64,000 nucleotides of DNA from Campanula takesimana (Eukaryota > Streptophyta > Magnoliopsida > Asterales > Campanulaceae). The notes beneath the pieces were generated by a model that worked only from the letters and a program-made list of their open reading frames with translations, was not told the DNA's origin and searched no databases. Numbering within the stretch: position 1 is the stretch's first letter; the number at the start of each line of letters is the position of its first letter. The position numbers and the translations under genes were made by a program. The DNA lies in the NCBI GenBank assembly GCA_026119855.1, contig JAOWBW010001805.1, positions 62,001 to 126,000 of the forward strand, written 5' to 3'. Below are positions 1-9,694 of this stretch, piece after piece.

Positions 1-30
1 TTCTCTATTTTTTTCTTATATATATCGTTA

Positions 31-72
31 ATGGGTCCGAAGAAAGCTACAAAATCTACCCAAGACGAAATG
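31..72 (+). other. possible short first exon of the env-like gene
   Basis: ATGGGTCCGAAG opens a 14-codon lysine-rich stretch that runs into ATGGTAATG, which could be a GT splice donor. The next about 900 bases are AT-rich, stop-dense and contain many GCGCCT motifs. Reading frame coding for a Pro/Ala-rich segment resumes near 975 and continues into the coiled-coil ORF. A spliced model is possible, but no acceptor can be fixed from sequence alone. Confidence 0.25.
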
Positions 73-639
73 GTAATGAATTCTAACTCTTAAACTCTTT
101 AAATTTTCTGAATTTTTTTCCTGTGTTCGTCTTTTTTCAAAAAAACCCGAATGCCCATTTTTCTTGATTAATCTTGCTTCGGTGATCCGTTTTCAAAATC
201 GTTCGTTAGGTTATGTTCGTTTTGCAATTTCGAGTCGTTATAACTAACTTTTTCAACGATCAATTCGCTATTTGGTGCGAATCTGAAAAATCACCATTTT
301 CGACTTTTCGGCTTTTAATATCTTTGAATCCATTTTTTTGATTCGGTGTTGATTTTTACTTGTTTTGATTTACTTATTTGTTATCCTTGTCTTCGTGCGG
401 TCATTTTGATATATTGTATGCTTGATTTGGTGAAGTTTCACGAATTATGTGTTCTTGGTGTTCTTGGTGTTCTTCGAGCATTCAAGACATGTTCTTCGTG
501 TTCTTCATTATTTCTGCTTGACTTGGGTCTCATAAATTTTCAAAACTTGTTTTTCAAAATTTTCACTTTTGATTCTGAAAAATTGCATATGTATGTTTGC
601 ATGTGTTTGTGTGTTTTTATACTCAGTTTACATTTCTAC

Positions 640-1060
640 ATAAGTAATGCGCCTATATATGAATTCATGCGCCTAGTATGATTATGCGCACATTGACATT
701 ATGCGCCTCAAAGAGATTCTCGCGCTCACATGCGTTTGCGCCTCAATCCTTTATGCGCCTAATATCATTATGCACCTACACTTATTATGCGCCCCAATTC
801 ATACTTAGTCAATTCTTATGTTCAAACTTTTCTTAGTATATTTCATAGAACCTTAAATATGCGCCTTGTATTTCTCTGCGCCTCATAAATTTCATGCACC
901 TACCATAATTATGCGCCTAGATTCATTGTTCTCTCTTATGTTCCTATGACTCTTTGCGCCTAATTATTCTATGCGCCTCATCCTGAAGAAATTTCTTCAA
1001 GCGCAGAATATATTCCATCTCCTCCCCGCGCTCCTACTCCGCGCCCCTCTACTCCTGCGC
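640..1060 (+). repeat. GCGCC(T)-rich interspersed tract
   Basis: About fifteen copies of GCGCC, GCGCCT or GCGCAC occur at irregular spacing in otherwise AT-rich DNA. From about 975 they fall in frame, where GCG CCT encodes Ala-Pro, and merge into the proline-rich start of the ORF. The same hexamer fills part of the LTR (2714-2850), so it is not only a codon effect. Confidence 0.7.
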
Positions 1061-1080
1061 CTCCTCCTCCCACTCCTGAT

Positions 1081-1989
1081 ATGAGTGTGGTTATTTCTCT
1101 TCTAAAGCAACTCCAGCAAGGCCAGTCTCAAATGAACTCACAGTTGGAGCTTCATACTTCAATGCTTACCCAGCAGGCTGATGAGATTGCTGCCATTAAG
1201 GGGGAGATAAAGCGCATAGATGCCAACATCAAGGACAAACATTTCCTGACTCCTCAACAATGGAATGACGCTATTGATCAAATGAATGAGCTCTTCAAAG
1301 GCACTCTTGCCTCCCTTCATGAGCGCATAGATGGTGGCATCAAACTCACTGATGGCCAAGATTTCATTAATGCTATAAGGGAGGTAGAGTTGAACATAGC
1401 GGGTGATATAAGGAAGTTGTTTGAAATGGTGGCTGGAGATAGCCAAAAATTGCTGAGTGTGGTTGATAAACTCAAGGAAGTTAAGGATGAGCTAGAAATC
1501 CTAAGTTTAACTGTGTATGGTGCTGATCCTGGCGCAGAACCCAAAGCTTCTGAAACTCCTGCGCCTCCAGCTCCTGAAATTCCTGCGCCCTCTTCCAGCT
1601 CTGCTCCCAGCGCGCCTGTTGACATTAACTCCCTGCTTTCAAAGATTGATGTTTTGAAAGAGTTAGTTGTCACTCACTTCAACGCCGCACACTCCAGCGC
1701 AGACAGGCGCTCAGATAGGATTTCCTCTGACATTGTTTCAGCGCAGGCTGCTATTGAGGCTAACTTTCAGAACGTTGCAGAAAACGTCGCTCATCAGCAA
1801 GCCATTACTCAACGCACCATTGATGAATATCAAAACATTAATGTTGGTCATTTGCGCTACCTCAGAGACGGCGTCACAGACACTCATGGTTTAGTGAACC
1901 GCGCCTATCAACTTTCTAAACAAATCCAGCGCTCCGTTTCTGAAATTGAAGAAGGTTTGAAGGAAGATGACGCGCCTCCTAATCATTAG
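1081..1989 (+). CDS. env-like third ORF of SIRE-like element (Pro-rich plus coiled coil)
   Basis: This is an intact 302-codon frame, and the open frame extends upstream to about 975 with an Ala/Pro-rich segment, so the ATG at 1081 may be internal. Residues 1-145 are strongly heptad-like (SLLKQLQQGQSQ, QQADEIAAIKGEIKRI), predicting a long coiled coil. A Pro/Ala/Ser linker covers about 150-180, and a second helical region follows, ending in an acidic tail (EIEEGLKEDD). No transmembrane segment is visible in this part. In SIRE-type elements a proline-rich, coiled-coil ORF of unknown function sits between pol and the 3' LTR and is called env-like; the position here matches. It lacks stops, unlike the copy at 3914-5139/15973-16558. 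Function is unknown; membrane-fusion activity should not be assumed. Confidence 0.65.
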   Translation: MSVVISLLKQLQQGQSQMNSQLELHTSMLTQQADEIAAIKGEIKRIDANIKDKHFLTPQQWNDAIDQMNELFKGTLASLHERIDGGIKLTDGQDFINAIREVELNIAGDIRKLFEMVAGDSQKLLSVVDKLKEVKDELEILSLTVYGADPGAEPKASETPAPPAPEIPAPSSSSAPSAPVDINSLLSKIDVLKELVVTHFNAAHSSADRRSDRISSDIVSAQAAIEANFQNVAENVAHQQAITQRTIDEYQNINVGHLRYLRDGVTDTHGLVNRAYQLSKQIQRSVSEIEEGLKEDDAPPNH

Positions 1990-2487
1990 TTTTCTTTGAT
2001 TGTAAGAATTTTTTTAGTAAATCCCTTTTGAAGATAGTGTTTTTAGTGCTTACTTGTTTTAGCACATCTTTTGTCCTTGTTCTATTCGAAACTTGTAACT
2101 TGTAACTCCTACTTCCCAAGTTTTAATAAGAACAATGCATCACTTATTATCAAACCTTGTTCACTCAAACTCCTTGTTTGTAGAACAATGAATATTGTTT
2201 AAATTCATATGCATCATATTGAATTGTTTCATACTTTCATGCATTAAGTTTAAACTTGGTTTAAACACATTTTAAAACTGAAAATCATATATCATCTTGA
2301 ATGTGTTAAACTGTTGTTCCTATCTTTCCATATGTAACTCTTTATTCTTATTGGAATAGATTAGGAATCTATATCTTGGACTAGTGTGTACATTAACTTG
2401 AGACATGATTTACCAATTTCATTCATTTGGACATGTTTTTATCAAGCATAATGTTTGTCGTTGATATAGTAGGTAATGGCATCAATC
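1990..2487 (+). other. 3' untranslated region of SIRE-like element
   Basis: No coding potential is seen. The sequence is AT-rich and is closely matched at 16560-17050 in the second copy. It leads into the purine tract and LTR. Confidence 0.6.
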
Positions 2488-2501
2488 AAATAGGGGGAGA
2501 T
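2488..2501 (+). promoter_or_regulatory. polypurine tract
   Basis: AAATAGGGGGAGAT lies immediately before the LTR start TGTTGGG. It would prime plus-strand DNA synthesis. An identical tract is at 17051-17064. Confidence 0.8.
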
Positions 2502-2713
2502 TGTTGGGTATGCCCACACATATCTTAGTTTTTAATGTATTAGGATTTATTAGATTTGATTGATCCATCACCTAAGTTTTATTTCATGGACTTTAGACCC
2601 ACATGTAGGAAGTATTTATACTTCATTTTTTAAGTTGTCCATTGTTATAGAATAGGCTTAGAAATAGGGCAAGAAGATCAAGATTCAAGATAAATCACAA
2701 GTTCAGTTTGAGC

Positions 2714-2850
2714 CACGCGCCTATGCGCCCCTTTATGCTATGCGCCATGCGCCTTTCAGCGCGCGCGCATATAGCCTCGCGCCTCAAAGATCCACGCGCG
2801 TTGTTACGCGCCTCAAATGGACCATGCGCTCTAATGGCTCAACGCGCCTC
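2714..2850 (+). promoter_or_regulatory. GCGCC/GCGCGC motif cluster in LTR 1 U3
   Basis: About ten GCGCC or CGCGC motifs occur in under 140 bp, including an alternating GCGCGCGCGC tract at about 2759-2768, in an otherwise AT-rich LTR. It lies about 240 bp upstream of the TATA box. The equivalent cluster in LTR 2 (17396-17490) is rearranged but uses the same motif. Confidence 0.7.
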
Positions 2851-3092
2851 ATCATGGTGAGTTTACACTCAGTGATTTAATGAAGACTCGAAGACTTGAA
2901 GAGAATTCAAATTACGCCAATGATCCAACGGTGGTTAAAAGATGCATATACGCCCAATCTATTGACACGTGTCCATAACGGTCACATTTATGTTGAGTGT
3001 CAAAATGGCTATAATATATGCATGCTCCAATCAACGAGCGACAGCTCATCTTATCCACAAAGATTTCCAACGGCTAGTTTTTTGAAGTTCAC

Positions 3093-3100
3093 TATAAATA
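3093..3100 (+). promoter_or_regulatory. TATA box of LTR 1
   Basis: TATAAATA followed by CCCC; the same sequence stands at 17746-17753 in LTR 2. Transcription would start about 30 bp downstream and define the U3/R boundary. Confidence 0.6.
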
Positions 3101-3913
3101 CCCCATAACTTCAACATTTTGAAGTGGCTGAGTTTTGCTAAGAATTTCAAGATTTTCTCTCTCAAAGCATTTGTTGAAGATTTGAAGATTGCCTTCGTTT
3201 TTCCAGATTTCTCAAGAACATCTTCATACCTTCATCCTTAGCCCAGATCTTCAAAGCCTTAACACTTTAGTTTCTTGTGCTCTCCATCTCAAAGATCTAA
3301 AGAGCCTTGATTCTAAGAACACACACGCACCTCTTTAAGATTAATCATTTAGATTCATCTTTTAGAGATACACCGGTTATTGTTTTGGATTTGTTCTTTC
3401 ATAGTAATAGATCTTGAGTTAGTGTATAAGCTCAACATTGTAATTTGTAACACTCCTCATTATATAAGATCTCGATTAGAAATCCAAGACTAACCATCTT
3501 GGTAGAGGACGTAGATCTTTCATTGATCGAACCTCTCCAAATAGCTCGTGTTATTATCTTGTTATTTCTTTCAAGTTATTATTTTCACTCACTACTTGCT
3601 TGTTTACTCATTGTAGATTGTTTGAACTGAATTGTGTTGTGTTTGTTATATCATTTGCCTTAGTTCCTTATTTCACTCACTTTGAGCCAAAATACTTAGT
3701 GTGTGTGTTGCGCTCCCTTTATCACTTTGCGCCTATTTTCATTACTAAATTCCGCTGTGCATTTCACTCACTCACTTAGGCGCATTTCATAACGCTTACT
3801 TGATAAAGTGCGCATTCGCAATTGAGTTTTTCAAGGTACGAAAAGAATTTTAAAACAGCTATTCACCCCCCTCTAGCTATTTTTCATGCCCTTGTTGCCC
3901 TTTGGGACCAACA

Positions 3914-5139
3914 TTTTCCTAACCTATCCGATTCTTGCGTGCTTCCTTGAAGAGAACCTGGATCATAAACTGGATGAAGTACCAGTGTTTGGGGAAGATA
4001 ACTTAGTATTGAAAAGGCGCAGAAAGCACTACAAAGCGCGCGCCTAGAGTTAAAGGTGATCAGTTGGTTGATGAAGCCACTGAATCTGATGAGGCTGGAG
4101 CTGGCGCAAACGATGAAGGTACAGAACCTGTAGTTGGCGCAGAAACTGGCGCACCAACTAGCGCAGTTTCTGGTGCAGAGACAGACAAGGTCAAAGGGAT
4201 TGCTGCAGATGAAGTTGGTTTGAGTGAAGTGGGCAGGGATGAACTAAGAAGGACATAGCGTGTCATGCGCCCCGTAATCTCTCTGGTGAAACCGTTGAAT
4301 TTATCGAGCGTGGGGGCAGACCACCAAAGCGCCCACGAACGGACAAAGAGGACCAACAGGCTATTAAGAAAGCGCATGAAGCTAGCTTAGCTGAAGCAAG
4401 GAAAAATCAAGATGAAGACTATCAATTGAAGCAGGCAGCCTTCCTTGCTCGGAAAGAAAGGCAAAGAGGCGCAAGATCCAGCGCTGATGTTCGCGTACCT
4501 TCTCCCTCTGCGCCTATTCCTCCCCGCGCGCCTCCAACAAAACCACCAACAAAAACTGTGCCTACAAAGAAGGTAACTATTGCGCCCGCACCAGTTCCAA
4601 AACCAAAACCTACTCCAACACCTATCCCACTCACACCTGAACAACAACAACTCAGAGATAAACTATTGAACTCTTTGGAGATCTGAGTGAGGATCTAGTT
4701 GAGGGGGAGCCAGAACCATTCAAGAGGCGCAAATCTACTCCTGCACCATTGGCTCCTGCGCCTCTTCTTACTTCAGAAGACCCTACTTCAAGTTTTGTGT
4801 ATCTTCCATCTCCTCCACGCGCTCCTATTCCTTTACCTGTCAGGCGCCCTGATCTTTCTGCGCCTACTCCTCCCAATCCTGATATGAGTATGGTGATCTC
4901 TTTGCTTCAACAACTCCAACAAGCTCAAGCTCAAATTGAATCATAGTTTAAGCTTCATACTTCAATGATAGCAAGTCAGACAGATGAGATTGCTGCCATT
5001 AAGGGGGAGATAACGTGCATTGGCGCTGACATCAGGGACAAACACTTTCTCACTCCTCAGTAATGGAGCGATGCTATTGCTCAGATGAATGATATGTTCA
5101 AGGCCACCCTTGCTGAGTACATGAAAGAATTGGAGGAGG
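3914..5139 (+). pseudogene. env-like ORF, second copy, 5' part (broken)
   Basis: Coding remnant begins directly at the LTR edge. Several frames contribute: an acidic/basic stretch (about 3914-4048), an acidic Ala/Gly-rich stretch (4064-4258), a Pro/Lys-rich stretch (4426-4686) and a Pro-rich segment (about 4690-4880) followed by MSMVISLLQQLQQ, which aligns with residue 1 onward of the intact ORF at 1081. Stops and frameshifts separate them, for example a TAG at about 4945 and another near 5061 inside the coiled coil. The copy shows what precedes the coiled coil, namely a long Pro/Ala/Glu-rich region. Reading is cut at 5139 by LINE insertion and resumes at 15973. Confidence 0.6.
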
Positions 5140-5159
5140 AATAAAGCTAACAGATAGTC
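5140..5159. repeat. 20-bp target-site duplication, left copy (LINE 1)
   Basis: AATAAAGCTAACAGATAGTC occurs here and again at 11099-11118, exactly flanking the minus-strand LINE. Long duplications of this kind are expected of LINE target-primed insertion. Confidence 0.95.
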
Positions 5160-5378
5160 TTTTTTTTTCTTTTTTTTTTTTGGCGAAAGGAGGGCGGCAC
5201 CTCCCTAAGTTTTATTAATGTAAAGGGAAAATTACAAGCATGGTGGGGGACATGACAACCTCAACCACCAGAGAAAAAGATCTAGGGGGAGGCCTTACAC
5301 AAAGCGTAAGGTCCTCTACATAAAAGGGAGGGGAACCTAGAGTACAATGAAAAGAGAATATTAAGGAACCTAGCCATG

Positions 5379-6966
5379 CTAACCAATACGAATATAGGGG
5401 ATCTTAGCTTTGTCGAGTGCAAAGAAGCCTTTACAATGACTGGGAAGATCATGATAATGGGGGATGTCAAAATTGCGCTCTTCATTCGCAGCCATGTTAG
5501 CCAAACCATCCGCTACACCATTACCCTCTCTCAGAATATGAGTGACCCACACCTCCATATGATTCATGAGGCGAAAGATATGATCTATTATGTAGCCCAC
5601 CGCCCAAGGAATATGATACTTCTTTATGAGAATATGCATAAGAACTTTGGAGTCAAGTTCTAGCCAAACACGATGAAAACCCCGAACTTGAGCAGCAATG
5701 AGGTCGTCCCTAGCAGCCAGAGCCTCGGCTACCATGTTGGATTGAACTCCATAAAAATTCGAGAATGCATAGATAAAGTCCCCATGATTGTTTCGCATAA
5801 TGCCACCACCCGCAGCTATACCCGGATTGCCCCGAGAGACACCATCCGTATTAATTTTAATCCAATCAGAACAAGGGGAGTCCCAAACGACCAATCTGAT
5901 TTTTCTAGAGATAGGGGGCGAAATCTGCAGTCGAAAAATGTCCACCAAGTATTCATCACCATAATTGAGGGGGAAAGAGAGAGAGTGAGATGCAGCAATA
6001 TTTGAAACAACCAAGCAAACCTTATGAATAATGCTGTTCGGATTCATCTTGATTCCCTCAAACCTGATCTTATTTCGAGAGTTCCATAGCTCCCAAATAA
6101 TACTCGCCGGGATAATACAAGAAAGCCATTTGATAATTTGAGATGTTGGGTGGGAGGGCCCTTGCCACCAGCAAAGAAGGGCTTGATTTATGCTCCCTAT
6201 TCTGAGATGAATCCCACAAATAGAACTAAAATGGGCCCAAACTCGGCTAGCACACTCTCCATGTAAAAAAATATAGCCAATAGAGTCTTCACTTCCAGCC
6301 CTACAACACTCACACTTAGAGGCTAAAGAGATACCTTTACCACGAATTTTATCATCCGAAGGCAGCCCCCCATGTAAAACACGCCATAAGAGAACTGAGA
6401 CCTTTTTTGGAATGTATTTATTCCAGCAAAAGGCATAGACAGTGGATCGAATTTTACTAGAGTAACATTCTCTCCATGCCGAGCTCACGAAAAACTTACC
6501 CGAGGTAGAAGGCAGCCATAAGGGGATGTCCGGGGTGTTTGATAAAGAGATATCATGGGATTGTATCAAATGCAAGAGCTGATTTCCGAAAACATTCTGA
6601 ATATGCTGAATACGAGGAAGGCCATTCTCAAATAAAGAGAAAATCTGCACATGATCATTTGGAATGAGGTTCATGGGAGCATTAAGCCAATTTTCGTGTA
6701 TCGAGATTTCCCCCTTCACCAATACGCCAGGCAAGACGACTTTCAACCAAAGGCTTCGCCTCCATCATTCTTTTCCACACATGGGAAGAGTATGAGGTAA
6801 GGGATGCATCCATAGGGTGAGTTTCCCAACAATATTTAGCCAACATAGTTCTACTCCAAAGAGAATCCATTGTTCGACATATCCACCAAAGTTTCATGGC
6901 AAACGCAAGAGAAACATCTTCAAAATTACGAAGGCCTAAACCCCCTTCCTCAAGCGGATAGCACAT
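5379..6966 (-). pseudogene. LINE 1 ORF2, zf-RVT region and RNase H domain
   Basis: Two overlapping frames (6966-6682 and 6746-5379) carry the C-terminal third of ORF2. The first matches the region after RT (EEGGLGLRNFEDVSLAFAMK). The second contains the Cys/His zf-RVT-like segment (CECC, ending in a conserved Trp-rich region) and then a type I RNase H domain: KINTDGVSRGNPG with the first Asp, AEALAARD with Glu, LELDS with the second Asp, and REGNGVADGLAN with the last Asp. RNase H would remove RNA from the RNA/DNA hybrid. A frameshift near 6720 joins the pieces. The frame is otherwise long and open. LINE 2 has a close relative at 14653-15754. Confidence 0.85.
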
Positions 6967-7069
6967 GTGTGCCCACGAAAGCCAATGGCATTTTCGATTA
7001 CCCTCATTGCTGCTCCAAAAAAATCTAACAATAATCTTTTCTAATGCAAGAATAACACCTTTGGGAGGA

Positions 7070-8228
7070 TTAATGAGAGATGAAATATAAAGGAATGGCA
7101 GCGAGACAGGATTGGATCAAAGTGAGCTTGGCTCCAAACGATAACAATTTACCTTCCACGATGCTAATCGAGACTTCATTTCCGAATAAGAGGAGAAAAC
7201 AATCGAATAGTTTTCCGTCCTGTATATAGAGGGCAGCCCAAGTATGAGAGAGGAAGATCTTGTTTAGGAAAGCCCGTAATAGCAGCCACATCTTCATTCC
7301 TGTTGCAATTTCTCCCCGTAATAAATCCAGATTTTTGAATGTTAACAAGTTGGCCCGAGAAACGTTGATACCACTCCAAATATTTCATATGATATTCAAG
7401 AGACCTTTTAGAGCCATTGCAGAAAATTATGACGTCATCTGCATAGGCTAAATGAGATACCATAGGAGTGTGAATATGGATACGAAATCGATAGCTAGGG
7501 AAGACTGTATGTAAGTGATTTAACCCTCTACTCATCATCTCTGCTGCAATGATGAAGAGACAAGGTGAAAGAGGGTCCCCTTGTCTTAGACCTCGAGTAG
7601 ATGGGAAAAAACCACAACTTTCTCCATTGATTAGAACAGAAAACCAGCTATTAGATATGCATCTGAAAATCAAATCAATCCATACTTCATTGAAACCAAA
7701 ATGTCGCAGAACCTTTATTAAACCAAACAAGACAATCTATCATACGCTTTCGCCATGTCTAGCTTCAAGGCCACGTTAGAGCCACAGACCTTCTTGTTGA
7801 GAGATTGCAGAATTTCTTGGGCCAGAAGAACATTCTCATGAATAACTCTCCCTTTCACAAAACCACTTTGTTGTGGGGAAATAATACGAGGGAGGATAGG
7901 GGCAAGCCGAGTGGTCAAAGCTTAGTAATCACCTTATTGCAGAAGTTACATAGACTAATAGGGCGAAGATCCGAAAAGGATGTAGGGGATTCCACTTTAG
8001 GAATAGTGACAATTAGCATACTTGTCCAGCTTCTTGGCATAGAAAAGCCGATAAAAAATCCCCAATAGCTCGAGTAAGATCTTCTTTAATGATATCCCAG
8101 CAACCTTTGTAAAATTCACCCGTAAAACCATCCGGACCTGCTGCACTTTGCCCATTCAAACCAAACACAGTTGTCGAATTTCCTCCATAGCTGGAACACC
8201 GTTAGCAATCTATTGTCTTCATCAGTAA
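7070..8228 (-). pseudogene. LINE 1 ORF2, reverse transcriptase domain (frameshifted)
   Basis: RT motifs appear in order in three frames: SGFVKGR and LDMAKAYDR (7918-7718), GLRQGDPLSP and the catalytic AYADDVIIF (7730-7176), then the thumb-like stretch to 7070. The region 8228-7919, which should hold the first RT motifs, has no long frame and contains frameshifts. The YADD motif and RQGDPLSP are characteristic of plant L1-type RTs. The enzyme would copy LINE RNA at a nicked target site; this copy cannot make it in one piece. Confidence 0.85.
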
Positions 8229-9410
8229 TTAAACGAGGAATAAGAAATAAATAGTCATCCGGGGGAATTTCACACTGACCTTGATTTTATGAATGCACAA
8301 TTTTTGCCTCTTTTTCTTGACTGTAGCATGGAAGAACCGAGTATTCTGATCACCCTCTTTTATCCACTTTAAATTCGCCTTTTGAGGCCATAACTCTTCC
8401 TCCAATTTCAACTTTTGCAAAAGTTGGGCTTGAGCAAGGTGAAGGGCTGTTCTAGACTCATCATTATTGAGAAGTTGATGTTGGGATTCACATAAAAGAA
8501 CTTCATCCTCAGCATTTTTAATTTGCTGCTCAATACGCCCAAAGACATTTTTATTCCAGCTCACTAAGCATTTGCGAAGACGGTTTAACTTCTTAGCAAA
8601 ACAAACCATCGGTCTACCTTCCATGGACTGATTCCAGGACTCCCGGACCATATTCTTGAAACTATGGTGTTTAAACCAAACATTAAGAAACCGGAAAGAG
8701 CCTTTTTTTACCTCATCTGTTATGCGAATATTAACCATTAACGGAGCATGATCAGAGCAAACTCGGGATAAATGAGTGACACGAGTATCATGAAATAGCT
8801 GCAACCATTTCTCATTATAAAGAGCCCTATCAAGTATTTGATAAATAACCCTTCTACCCCTTCTTTTGTTCGACCAAGTAGCCATGTTTCCTTCAAAGCC
8901 CGCATCCATGAGATTTGCATATTGAATCATATCGGAGAATTCATTAACAGCCATTTCATTAATAGGTTTCCCTCCCACTTTCTCAGATTGATCAAGAACA
9001 CAATTAAAATCACCAATAACCATCCAAGGAAACTCCACTTCACTAATTGCCATTAATTCTTCCCAAAGGGAAATACGCGAAAATCTGTTACAGCTAGCAT
9101 GAACAAAAGAGATCCACACCGAATCTGCCCAAAAAGGGTGAGACATCTGAATAGTAAGAGCTTGAGGAGAGTCTTGAATGACGGTACCATGCAACCCATG
9201 CTTCCAAATCACCCAAAACCTATTACAGGAATTAGAGACACCATTATCACAGCCCACTTTTTGAATAAATTGAGCAAAGGAGGAACTTGCAACTTTTGGC
9301 TCATAAATAGCACACAAAGACGCACCATAGTTCTGAAAGAAACGTTTTAATCTTCTAATAGTGGCACTATTAGCTATGCCACGAGCATTCCAACTAATAA
9401 AACAAGCCAT
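8229..9410 (-). CDS. LINE 1 ORF2 N-terminus, AP-like endonuclease domain
   Basis: The 393-codon frame starts MACFISWNARG, the usual start of plant L1 ORF2. Endonuclease/exonuclease/phosphatase motifs are visible: WNARG, the EPK catalytic glutamate region, GDFN, and the C-terminal SDHAPL motif with Asp-His. This domain nicks target DNA to start target-primed reverse transcription. The linker to RT follows (KANLKWIKEGDQNTRFFH). The frame ends early at 8229 through a frameshift, after which coding continues in other frames as RT. It follows ORF1 by about 55 bp. Confidence 0.88.
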   Translation of the reverse strand: MACFISWNARGIANSATIRRLKRFFQNYGASLCAIYEPKVASSSFAQFIQKVGCDNGVSNSCNRFWVIWKHGLHGTVIQDSPQALTIQMSHPFWADSVWISFVHASCNRFSRISLWEELMAISEVEFPWMVIGDFNCVLDQSEKVGGKPINEMAVNEFSDMIQYANLMDAGFEGNMATWSNKRRGRRVIYQILDRALYNEKWLQLFHDTRVTHLSRVCSDHAPLMVNIRITDEVKKGSFRFLNVWFKHHSFKNMVRESWNQSMEGRPMVCFAKKLNRLRKCLVSWNKNVFGRIEQQIKNAEDEVLLCESQHQLLNNDESRTALHLAQAQLLQKLKLEEELWPQKANLKWIKEGDQNTRFFHATVKKKRQKLCIHKIKVSVKFPRMTIYFLFLV

Positions 9411-9464
9411 AAGATAACCAGATATTAAGTACGCAAAAGAGGGAAATAAAAGAGGAGGAGAAGC

Positions 9465-9680
9465 TCACAAAGAGGGGGATTTCTCCCTGCTTTTCTTTCG
9501 CTTGTAAGAAACTGTGGTAAACCCATCATCATCTTGGTCTTTCAAAAGAGATGATCTTTCTTTAAAATCCAGCTGAAAATCAATCACCTGATTAAGAGAT
9601 GTAACTTGAGGAGCTCTTGGGGACAAATTTAGGGAGCTGAAAGCATCCAATTTAACATGAGACGATGGTTTAACCCTCAT
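9465..9680 (-). pseudogene. LINE 1 ORF1 C-terminal tail after a frameshift
   Basis: A 71-codon basic frame ending in KRKKSREKSPSL. It is in a different frame from the end of ORF1 at 9695 and separated by only 14 bases, so it is probably the displaced C-terminus of ORF1 after an indel. Alternatively it is chance coding. Confidence 0.45.
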
Positions 9681-9694
9681 AGCTGAATCATCTC

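Larger units (their letters stand above)
1..3913 (+). mobile_element. 3' portion of a SIRE/Maximus-like Ty1/copia element
   Basis: The segment has the order env-like ORF, 3' untranslated region, purine tract and LTR. The purine tract AATAGGGGGAGAT runs directly into TGTTGGGTATGCCC, an arrangement typical of SIRE-type copia elements. The LTR opens TGTTGG and closes CCAACA. The upstream part (gag, protease, integrase, RT) lies outside the window, so lineage assignment rests on the purine tract, LTR and the position and build of the third ORF. The same ORF and LTR recur at 3914-5139, 15973-16558 and 17065-18562. Confidence 0.7.
2502..3913 (+). repeat. SIRE-like LTR 1 (1412 bp)
   Basis: The LTR starts TGTTGGGTATGCCC and ends GGGACCAACA, giving TGTTGG/CCAACA inverted termini. 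It aligns along most of its length with LTR 2. It contains a GCGCC motif cluster at 2714-2850 and a TATA box at 3093. The DNA directly after it (3914 on) is coding remnant with no primer-binding site, so the junction is not a normal 5' LTR/leader boundary. Confidence 0.85.

Noticed and set aside
346..681. 111-codon frame near the window start
   Set aside because: Hydrophobic, Phe/Leu-rich product of AT-rich non-coding DNA; no homologous frame in the second copy.
1159..1673. Minus-strand open frames opposite the env-like ORF
   Set aside because: They mirror the codon pattern of the plus-strand coiled-coil gene and have no domain character.
951..3740. TTTGCGCC as E2F sites
   Set aside because: Does not match the TTTSSCGC consensus on either strand; only a superficial resemblance.
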